A stretch of 64,000 nucleotides of DNA from Peptoniphilus rachelemmaiella (lineage in GTDB: Bacteria; Bacillota; Clostridia; Tissierellales; Peptoniphilaceae): assembly GCF_943169845.1 (NCBI RefSeq), contig NZ_CALPBW010000005.1, forward strand, positions 1 through 64,000, in the 5' to 3' direction. This document shows positions 58,966 to 64,000 of this stretch, piece after piece (positions within the stretch are counted from its first letter, which is position 1; each line of letters opens with the position of its first letter). Both the position numbers and the translations under genes were made by a program. The notes beneath the pieces are model-generated. The model saw nothing but the letters and a program-made list of their open reading frames with translations. It had not been told where the DNA came from and did not search any database.

Positions 58966-59334
58966 ATGAATACTATTGGGGCACGCATTAAAAAACTTCG
59001 ACAGGACAACAACATGACCCAAAAGGAACTTGCTGAGAAAATGTCGGTTAGATTGTCAACTATCTCAAATTATGAGACTGGATACAGCACACCAGACATT
59101 AATACATTGGCCAAGTTAGCAACCATTTTTGACACTTCCATCGATTACCTAGCCGGTAAATCTGAAGTTAGTTCTAATCGCGACCCTCTCCTCGAAGGCT
59201 TTCCGGAAGGCGTGCAAATCTTACGCCGGGCCAACCGCGAACTCACTCCGGAAGCGAAAGCGAAAATGATCGAAATCGCCAACATCTTCATCGATAGCGT
59301 CAACGCGAAAGAAAACGAAGAAAAAAATAAGTAA
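58966..59334 (+). CDS. CI-like XRE repressor
   Basis: A 122-aa XRE-family repressor (GARIKKLRQDNNMTQKELAEKMSVRLSTISNYETGYSTPDINTLAKLATIF) with a short helical tail in place of a LexA-type peptidase domain. Repressors of this sort are inactivated by an ImmA/IrrE protease, and such a gene lies at 63627. It starts behind TAGGAGGAG and the operator-promoter region. Confidence 0.87.
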   Translation: MNTIGARIKKLRQDNNMTQKELAEKMSVRLSTISNYETGYSTPDINTLAKLATIFDTSIDYLAGKSEVSSNRDPLLEGFPEGVQILRRANRELTPEAKAKMIEIANIFIDSVNAKENEEKNK

Positions 59335-59364
59335 TTTTTACTACATATGTGATAGGAGGAATTT

Positions 59365-59760
59365 ATGCCACAAGATCTTGCACCTTTAGCCTGGACTTTC
59401 AGTTCTGAGTGTACCGTCCCTGCTGACATACGTGAGCTCTTAATACCGGGTGAAACAGCTGTTTGTGCCTATTCAACGATTCGTGATTGTGCAATTTTTA
59501 CAAACAAGAGACTTATCGTAAGAGATGCACAAGGATTGACCGGGAAAAAGGTTGAAATTTACTCTCTCCCCTACAGTTCCATCATTATGTATTCTTCCGA
59601 AAACGCAGGTACGCTAGATTGGAATTCGGAGATTGAACTCTGGACAAAAGCCGGTCGTATAAAAATAAAACTTGGCACCAAAGCCGACGTTCGGAAACTT
59701 GACAGAATCATCGCTGCCGCTACTCTAGGTGGCGATTTATCAGACTTTAAAGAAGAATAA
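59365..59760 (+). CDS. Bacterial PH-domain protein
   Basis: A 131-aa protein whose body (ETAVCAYSTIRDCAIFTNKRLIVRDAQGLTGKKVEIYSLPYSSIIMYSSENAG) is the YvbH/YokE-like bacterial PH domain. The role of these proteins is unclear, with suggestions of envelope stress or phage-related function. GGAGGAATTT precedes the ATG, 30 bases past the repressor gene, so the two are probably co-transcribed. A terminator follows directly. Confidence 0.8.
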   Translation: MPQDLAPLAWTFSSECTVPADIRELLIPGETAVCAYSTIRDCAIFTNKRLIVRDAQGLTGKKVEIYSLPYSSIIMYSSENAGTLDWNSEIELWTKAGRIKIKLGTKADVRKLDRIIAAATLGGDLSDFKEE

Positions 59761-59785
59761 AAAAGGGCACTAGCCCTTTTAAAAA
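59759..59785 (+). terminator. Terminator after the PH-domain gene
   Basis: AAAAGGGC (59761-59768) pairs with GCCCTTTT (59773-59780) around a 4-base loop and the T-run is within the arm. It starts one base after the stop codon and closes the repressor transcript; the symmetric A- and T-runs could serve both strands. Confidence 0.7.
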
Positions 59786-59846
59786 TCACTTTGTGTCGAA
59801 CATAGGTTTTATTATTCTCTCTTATTATCGGAAAGGAGCCTCCCTC

Positions 59847-60455
59847 ATGACTGCAGGGTCACATGGTCAACTTTATTCCATCTACTATGAAACCTTCCTA
59901 AAATTCACAAAAGATCGAACGATCTTTAAAACCGGTAACGCATTTTTCGCTCATTATAGAGATAAGCCGAACTTGCCGTTTTACTATTCAGAAATTACGG
60001 ATTTTACCGTTCAATTTCTCGGGTTCCATATTTCAGACCTTCTATTCTTAGGCAATCCCATCCATGAAAATGGAGATACCATAATATGGAACAGGCATCA
60101 CGCTTATAATTCCATGAAGTACGGAGAAACAACAGCCGAAGATGATGAGTTATTCTCCGATCTGACAAAGCAATATGACATAGAATTATTGGAGGCCTTT
60201 GAAAGAGAGTTTACAAATTTTTGTTTATTCAACGAATCATTCTTTTCGAATCCCATGTTCCTCAATTCAGGTAACATTAATCCCTTTAGCCTGGCTTCTA
60301 TCCGATACATTGAAAATCAATTGGATGATACAGACCATGTCAATGTTCTCTTAAAAAGAAACGACGGCGAAGAACTTTCTTTGCTGCTCAACAGACATAA
60401 CCTCGATGCTGTAATCAATTCGTTTGAAGCCATTCGTAACAGATTTGAGGACTGA
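59847..60455 (+). CDS. Unknown prophage protein, 202 aa
   Basis: Starts at ATG 59847 behind GGAAAGGAG. The sequence (SHGQLYSIYYETFLKFTKDRTIFKTGNAFFAHYRDKPNLPFYYSEITDF; DTIIWNRHHAYNSMKYGETT; ELLEAFEREFTNFCLFNESFF) suggests a soluble alpha/beta protein. No family recognised. Position in the lysogeny-side accessory block makes it a candidate lysogenic-conversion or phage-exclusion gene. Confidence 0.6.
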   Translation: MTAGSHGQLYSIYYETFLKFTKDRTIFKTGNAFFAHYRDKPNLPFYYSEITDFTVQFLGFHISDLLFLGNPIHENGDTIIWNRHHAYNSMKYGETTAEDDELFSDLTKQYDIELLEAFEREFTNFCLFNESFFSNPMFLNSGNINPFSLASIRYIENQLDDTDHVNVLLKRNDGEELSLLLNRHNLDAVINSFEAIRNRFED

Positions 60456-60456
60456 T

Positions 60457-60978
60457 ATGCCGAATGAAGCTAAAGTTATAGATTTTCATATAATACAAAA
60501 CTCCTCAAACAACGCATCTCCTTTCTTTACTGAAAAGACCGTCAATTCTAGGTATACTATAGATAATGGATGGAATGATAGCGAAGGGAGAGATGATATG
60601 GACAATAGATCACTGGAAAAATACATTGAAAAAATGGAACTGGATAATAGAGAGTTTAGAAATGAGATGCGCGAACGTGATATGCGTGCCGAAGAAAGAT
60701 TACAACAAATGGAATCGCGCATAGCGGAATCTCAACGGCAATCTGAAGAGAGGTTTAATCAATCAGTCGCTGAAATGAAGACGATTCTATATCAGACACA
60801 AGAGAAGGTACAAGATATAGAAAAACAAAATCGTCACTTTAACATTGCTAACCTCGTTGCGATTATAGGATTAGTCATTGCTTTCCTCGTAGGGCTCACC
60901 CAAATCAACCAAGGCTTCACTTCAATAATTCAATCGATCACATCGGAATCAACCACAACACAAGTACAACAACGATAA
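60457..60978 (+). CDS. Coiled-coil membrane-anchored prophage protein
   Basis: From ATG 60457 a 173-aa protein is read; a second good start is ATG 60598 (126 aa) behind AAGGGAGAG. The core is a long charged coiled coil (KYIEKMELDNREFRNEMRERDMRAEERLQQMESRIAESQRQSEER) followed by one membrane helix (NIANLVAIIGLVIAFLVGLTQI). The shape recalls membrane proteins with a cytosolic coil found beside phage repressors, with no known role. It follows the unknown 202-aa gene by one base. Confidence 0.65.
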   Translation: MPNEAKVIDFHIIQNSSNNASPFFTEKTVNSRYTIDNGWNDSEGRDDMDNRSLEKYIEKMELDNREFRNEMRERDMRAEERLQQMESRIAESQRQSEERFNQSVAEMKTILYQTQEKVQDIEKQNRHFNIANLVAIIGLVIAFLVGLTQINQGFTSIIQSITSESTTTQVQQR

Positions 60979-61093
60979 ACCCCTTGCCTTTACCACACGC
61001 CAACGCAGCAAGACGTTCGCCTTTACTATGTTAAGCCGCCTTCGCCGTTAAATAGACGTAGACTCGTATGTTCGATTACATAAGGAGGATCCC

Positions 61094-61891
61094 ATGAAAA
61101 AAATATTGCTCCCGTTACTCTTATCAATCACCTTGATCACCGCATGTTCAAACCAAGAAGTAGCAAAGAACGATGCTGCTTCGAATGCGCCCGCCAAATC
61201 AGCTGCAGCTCACGAGAAGATTGATGAAAAAAAACTTCAAGAATTTTACGAAGGCTACAATGAAAATAGTTCCATTTCTGCTACTTACGATATAGAAAAG
61301 ATGGCAATCAATCATACCGTGTTTAACATCGACGGAGCTCACCCCACTTTCACTACCAAGTTTTTAGATGCTGCGTTTAATGAGGCAAAGCTATTAAAAG
61401 AAAATGTTTCTCCCAACTTTACGCTGTATTTTTATTTCGAAGACGATTCTGAAACGCCGTTCCTTGTGGTTAAGCAAGACAAAATTATTTCCAAAACCGT
61501 CGATTTTGAAGAGGTTGTCAACTATGAGACGAATTTTGCTTCTTTCGACATGAAAAACTTCGAATTCCTTGATGGAAAATATGGAAAGAAAATCTTGGCC
61601 ATTACCATGGACTACGTAAATAAAACAGACCAGCCGCAAAACCCTTGGTTAAACTTTGCTACTGCCATTAAGGGCGAGCAAGAAACGGATGCTACTGTCG
61701 ACTTACTAAATGGGGCGAATGGCTTATTCCCTGATGATTATAAGCCCGAAGCGGTCAAAATGGGCGAAACTCAAGTAAAGCCTAACACGCCGGTTGAAGT
61801 TGTCGTTGGTTTCCAACTGAACGATCCTTCGGCCAATGTCTATCTAAGGTCCATGTTCGGCAATGACTTTGAAAAGTTGATCGAACAATAG
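61094..61891 (+). CDS. DUF5067-type lipoprotein
   Basis: A 265-aa secreted lipoprotein. The signal peptide KKILLPLLLSITLITAC ends in a lipobox with C18. After an Ala/Ser/Asn-rich linker the domain includes KKILAITMDYVNKTDQPQNPWLNF and GFQLNDPSANVYLRSMFG, matching the DUF5067 pattern. Membrane-anchored lipoproteins in this prophage position can block superinfecting phage DNA entry. AAGGAGGATCCC precedes the ATG. The 60979-61093 gap holds no gene. Confidence 0.78.
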   Translation: MKKILLPLLLSITLITACSNQEVAKNDAASNAPAKSAAAHEKIDEKKLQEFYEGYNENSSISATYDIEKMAINHTVFNIDGAHPTFTTKFLDAAFNEAKLLKENVSPNFTLYFYFEDDSETPFLVVKQDKIISKTVDFEEVVNYETNFASFDMKNFEFLDGKYGKKILAITMDYVNKTDQPQNPWLNFATAIKGEQETDATVDLLNGANGLFPDDYKPEAVKMGETQVKPNTPVEVVVGFQLNDPSANVYLRSMFGNDFEKLIEQ

Positions 61892-61963
61892 CCTGGATTA
61901 GGAAGATAACTAGGCCCTACCTTCGTTCTCAGGGTAAGAACTCGCGATAATTATGAGGCTATC

Positions 61964-61995
61964 TTATTCCAATTTATTTCGATTTATTGGAATAA
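61964..61995. repeat. 10-bp perfect inverted repeat before the ncRNA promoter
   Basis: TTATTCCAAT (61964-61973) and ATTGGAATAA (61986-61995) are perfect complements around a 12-base centre. It ends five bases before TTGACA of the next promoter. No T-run follows, so operator use or a weak hairpin for the lipoprotein transcript is more likely. Confidence 0.55.
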
Positions 61996-61999
61996 AGAA

Positions 62000-62027
62000 T
62001 TGACAACTCGTCAAGGATTGTTACAAT
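62000..62027 (+). promoter_or_regulatory. Promoter of structured RNA 1
   Basis: TTGACA (62000-62005) and TACAAT (62022-62027) with a 16-bp spacer. No gene with a start codon follows; the predicted transcript is the hairpin-rich RNA at 62033-62117. Confidence 0.7.
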
Positions 62028-62032
62028 TATTT

Positions 62033-62117
62033 TAAGAGGGAAACCTCTGAAACTGATATCAATCCTTGGAAGTAGCTCCCCCACCATACGGGGACGGGCA
62101 AAACCAAGGATTTTTTG
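62033..62117 (+). ncRNA. Structured non-coding RNA 1 upstream of abi
   Basis: The transcript would fold into hairpin 1, AGAGG-GAAA-CCTCT (62035-62048), with a GNRA tetraloop, and a 9-bp outer stem AATCCTTGG (62061-62069) with CCAAGGATT (62104-62112). Inside lies a small hairpin TCCCC...GGGGA (62077-62094). Six Ts follow (62111-62116), so the outer stem also works as terminator. No ribosome binding site and frame fit. A conserved RNA motif is known upstream of AbiF-type genes; whether this is it needs a covariance search. Confidence 0.65.
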
Positions 62118-62185
62118 CTTTAAAGAAAAACGAACCCGACAATACCGGTAGATAGAAAAACACATTAATAAATTCGTAAAACTGC

Positions 62186-62214
62186 TTGCAAAAACAAAAC
62201 CTAGAATGTAAAAT
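62186..62214 (+). promoter_or_regulatory. Promoter of the abi leader
   Basis: TTGCAA (62186-62191), 17-bp spacer, TAAAAT (62209-62214). The transcript would start near 62221 and contain the leader hairpins and the abi gene. Confidence 0.65.
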
Positions 62215-62220
62215 GAGGAT

Positions 62221-62298
62221 AGAGATTAGCAGTAAGTATCCCAAGGGAACTTGCTTGCGGAAAAGGCCCTCCATTCTAGTAGTGGAGGACCTTTTTTT
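62221..62298 (+). ncRNA. Abi leader RNA with terminator that hides the ribosome binding site
   Basis: Two hairpins. The first (about 62229-62258) has arms with AAGT-TCC and GGA-ACTT. The second has arms 62265-62273 and 62283-62291 (eight of nine pairs) followed by seven Ts (62292-62298), a complete intrinsic terminator. Its right arm contains GGAGG (62284-62288), the only ribosome binding site for the abi ATG at 62299. The leader therefore yields a short RNA by default, and both transcription and translation of abi depend on opening the stem. Confidence 0.7.
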
Positions 62299-63240
62299 AT
62301 GAAACCTTTTAAAACGTTAAGCGAACAAATTGATATTTTGAGAGAACGTGAACTCATAATCACAGACGAAGAAAAAACCGCCAATTACATTTTGCACAAT
62401 AACTATTACAATCTTATTAACTGCTACAGTAAGTACTTCTTTGAGAAAAAGGACTTCTATCAACAAGGCACGACATTTGATCATATTGTTGCTGTGCACC
62501 ACTTCGATAAGAATCTAAAATCAACACTATTTAAATTCATTATAGATGCGGAAAAAACCTTTAAATCAATATTTGCGTACCGTTATAGCGAATTTTATAG
62601 GGATATTCCATTTCCCTACCTTGACATTAACCACTACGAGGACAAGCAAAAACTGAATGCCTCTAAAAATATCTCGCAACTATCTAATATTATTCTAAAA
62701 CAGTCTAGAAATCGTGATAACTCAATTTCCCACTATGTAAGCGAACACCATGATGTCCCTATGTGGGTTCTGGTTAACAATCTAACCTTTGGCCAGACTT
62801 CAAAACTCTATTCAATTATGACTATGTCTCTTCGAAATACGATATCCAAAGATCACAGCTATTTTTTGAAAGAAAACTGCAAAAATCAGGCCGCTATTCT
62901 CCAGGCCGATCAGCTTGAATCTTATTTAATAAACATTGTAGAATTGAGGAACATCATTGCCCATAATAACAAAGTAATTGACTACAAATGCATTAAGAAC
63001 AATAGATTCAACCGTTATTTGCATGCCCCCTATAACATTGATCAACGTGCACCTAGAAACGATGTTTATAATGCCTTTCTCACTATGCAATGTTTTTTAA
63101 CCCCAAATGAATTTACGCAATTAAATAATGCGATCGTGAAGCGTTTTAATAAACTCAGACGCCACATCGATCTCAACGCCTACAAAAGAATCTGTGACGA
63201 CTTAGGCTTCCCCGAGCAGTTAGAGAAATTACAACAGTAG
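62299..63240 (+). CDS. Abi_2 (AbiD/AbiF) abortive-infection protein with HEPN motif
   Basis: A 313-aa Abi_2 family protein. Family marks are KTLSEQIDILRERELIITDEEKTANYILHNNYYNLI, DAEKTFKSIFAYRYSEFY and PMWVLVNNLTFGQTSKLYSIM. A HEPN-type RNase motif R217-x4-H222 lies in VELRNIIAHNN. AbiF proteins stop phage growth by killing or arresting the infected cell and work with a structured RNA; they share the HEPN fold of Cas13. I start at ATG 62299, right after the leader terminator. The earlier in-frame codons belong to the RNA. Confidence 0.88.
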   Translation: MKPFKTLSEQIDILRERELIITDEEKTANYILHNNYYNLINCYSKYFFEKKDFYQQGTTFDHIVAVHHFDKNLKSTLFKFIIDAEKTFKSIFAYRYSEFYRDIPFPYLDINHYEDKQKLNASKNISQLSNIILKQSRNRDNSISHYVSEHHDVPMWVLVNNLTFGQTSKLYSIMTMSLRNTISKDHSYFLKENCKNQAAILQADQLESYLINIVELRNIIAHNNKVIDYKCIKNNRFNRYLHAPYNIDQRAPRNDVYNAFLTMQCFLTPNEFTQLNNAIVKRFNKLRRHIDLNAYKRICDDLGFPEQLEKLQQ

Positions 63241-63255
63241 CAGTTAACTAGAAAT

Positions 63256-63290
63256 AAAAAAGCCCCTACCCTGCTGCAACAGGGTATAGC
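63256..63290 (-). terminator. Terminator-like hairpin after abi
   Basis: TACCCTG (63267-63273) pairs with CAGGGTA (63280-63286), and flanking AGC/GCT pairs extend it. The A-run is on the left, so it would end minus-strand transcription entering abi; for the plus strand it is only a hairpin. It shields abi from antisense reading. Confidence 0.55.
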
Positions 63291-63351
63291 TGCATCGGCA
63301 ATTATCAAACCGCGATATTCAATTTGAATGAATGTACTCTCCATTTTCGTG

Positions 63352-63379
63352 TTTACAAATCGAAGTCTCATGGTACAAT
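63352..63379 (+). promoter_or_regulatory. Promoter of structured RNA 3
   Basis: TTTACA (63352-63357) and TACAAT (63374-63379) with a 16-bp spacer. The predicted start is near 63386, in front of two hairpins and no open reading frame with a ribosome binding site. Confidence 0.6.
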
Positions 63380-63385
63380 CATATT

Positions 63386-63448
63386 AACAATGTGACTGGA
63401 CAGGGTTTCTGTCCGACCATGAAGGCTTCCGGTGCGGAAGCCTTTTTG
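63386..63448 (+). ncRNA. Short structured RNA downstream of abi
   Basis: A roughly 60-nt transcript with hairpin GGACAG-N5-CTGTCC (63398-63414) and a perfect 10-bp terminator stem (63422-63431 with 63435-63444, 3-base loop) followed by Ts. It lies between abi and the ImmA-type gene and has its own promoter. No coding capacity beyond a few codons. Function unknown; candidate regulatory RNA or leader of the downstream gene. Confidence 0.55.
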
Positions 63449-63533
63449 TGTTACGTAGAGAAACAGACGTCTAACTGAAAATGCCTTTTCAGTGATTTAA
63501 CATGAGCCTAGTTAACGTCAAATAGCCATATTA

Positions 63534-63590
63534 AGGATAGAGTCACCTCTTCCCTGTTTTAACAGGTGAGGTGCTATCCTATTATTTTTC
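63534..63590 (+). terminator. Long three-part hairpin before the ImmA gene
   Basis: AGGATAG (63534-63540) pairs with CTATCCT (63574-63580); inside, CACCTC pairs with GAGGTG and CTGTT with AACAG, giving 18 pairs in a nearly continuous stem. ATTATTTTT follows, so it can act as terminator or attenuator for the ImmA transcript, 36 bases before its ribosome binding site. Confidence 0.6.
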
Positions 63591-63626
63591 ACGTCTTTAA
63601 GAACAAACGTTTTGAAAGGTGACCTT

Positions 63627-64000
63627 ATGACGCAAGAAACCATCGAGCAGCTGGCAGCCAATCTGCTACTTTCAACAGAACACCCCCTGCACTTCCCCAC
63701 CGACTTGAAAAAAGTCGCAAAAAAACTGAATGCCTCCATCGTTAAAAGCAATCTTCGCGGTGAAAGTGGCTACATTCTTCAATACAAAAATCACTTCCTC
63801 ATCTGCATCGACACGGAAAACCACCGCGTAACCCACAATCGCTTCACAATTGCACACGAACTGTCCCACATAGCATTGGGCCACCTCGACAAACGGAAGC
63901 ACATCCCTTATGCGCAAAAAGAGCAAGAAGCCAATGATATGGCCGGGGCCCTACTCATGCCCTTTCATTTCATGGTCGCTTACAGAGACTATGAAACCCG
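63627..64000 (+). CDS. ImmA/IrrE-family metallopeptidase, truncated by window edge
   Basis: From ATG 63627 (GAAAGGTGACC upstream) 124 codons are open to the edge. The zinc site is the HExxH of RFTIAHELSHIALGH, with the further ligand expected in KEQEANDMAGALLMP. ImmA cleaves the XRE repressor of its element and thereby triggers induction. Its partner here is most likely the CI-like repressor at 58966, which lacks a self-cleavage domain. The C-terminal part is outside the window. Confidence 0.9.
   Translation, partial: MTQETIEQLAANLLLSTEHPLHFPTDLKKVAKKLNASIVKSNLRGESGYILQYKNHFLICIDTENHRVTHNRFTIAHELSHIALGHLDKRKHIPYAQKEQEANDMAGALLMPFHFMVAYRDYET

Larger units (their letters stand above)
26000..64000. 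mobile_element. Siphovirus-type prophage, left part complete, right end outside the window
   Basis: Everything from about 26000 to the edge is phage: lysis, tail, head, packaging, replication and lysogeny modules in standard order. The left border lies between the ychF terminator (25998) and the terminator at 26117. No integrase is seen, and the final gene is still of the lysogeny type, so the integrase and attR should lie beyond 64000. The attachment core cannot be identified without the other end. All essential modules look intact, so the prophage may be functional. Confidence 0.9.

Noticed and set aside
63326-63385. A 19-codon hydrophobic frame (starting MNVLSIFVF) as a type I toxin
   Set aside because: No ribosome binding site, and the frame overlaps the promoter of RNA 3, which explains the sequence better.

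Overview
The window reads as a chromosome segment of a Gram-positive anaerobe of the Bacillota, probably a Clostridia/Tissierellia relative such as the Peptoniphilaceae. The signs are an IspH enzyme fused to ribosomal protein S1 domains, a CdaA-CdaR cyclic-di-AMP pair, an Asp23 protein, ScpAB, an XseAB-IspA-TlyA-RecN gene chain and RbgA-RnhB. The genus cannot be fixed from the sequence alone. By eye the host part is GC-balanced, while much of the prophage is AT-richer.

Layout. Positions 1-282 are the end of an IS3-family (IS150-like) insertion element that runs off the left edge. Positions 309-24738 are a dense, almost wholly minus-strand block of housekeeping genes with many short overlaps: guaB, cdaR, cdaA, a membrane protein, ispH-S1, plsC, cmk, an HI0933-type flavoprotein, an MnmM-like methyltransferase, rluB, scpB, scpA, an M50 protease, pdp, punA, nudF, recN, tlyA, ispA, xseB, xseA, nusB, asp23, rnhB, rbgA, a Cof phosphatase and an ABC transporter whose ATPase has lost several catalytic motifs. 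A divergent promoter pair then starts ychF (24860-25945, plus), which ends in a strong terminator.

From about 26000 to the right edge lies one tailed-phage prophage with a long non-contractile (siphovirus-type) tail. Its integrase is not in the window, so the right end lies beyond 64000. In transcription order on the minus strand, from right to left, it holds: a Cro-like gene and small early genes; a replication and recombination module (Gp157, annealing-type protein, DnaD-like initiator with embedded iterons, helicase loader, VRR-NUC nuclease, MazG, SSB); a sigma-like late regulator; a self-contained hicAB cassette; terminases, portal, capsid, connectors, tail tube, tape measure and tail tip; and lysis genes. 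A tRNA-Trp and an internal terminator interrupt the late operon.

The plus-strand lysogeny side (58966-64000) has a CI-like repressor, a PH-domain protein, two unknown proteins, a DUF5067 lipoprotein, an Abi_2/AbiF abortive-infection protein and an ImmA/IrrE protease that runs off the edge. The repressor region shows a complete switch: four TACAA-N5-TTGTA operators over two facing promoters, plus one distal copy. Around the abi gene are two promoter-hairpin-terminator RNA units and a leader whose terminator hairpin buries the abi ribosome binding site. This AbiF-RNA locus, a pair of covarying G-rich hairpins flanking the hicAB-regulator cassette, and iterons inside the replication gene are the most interesting unexplained structures.
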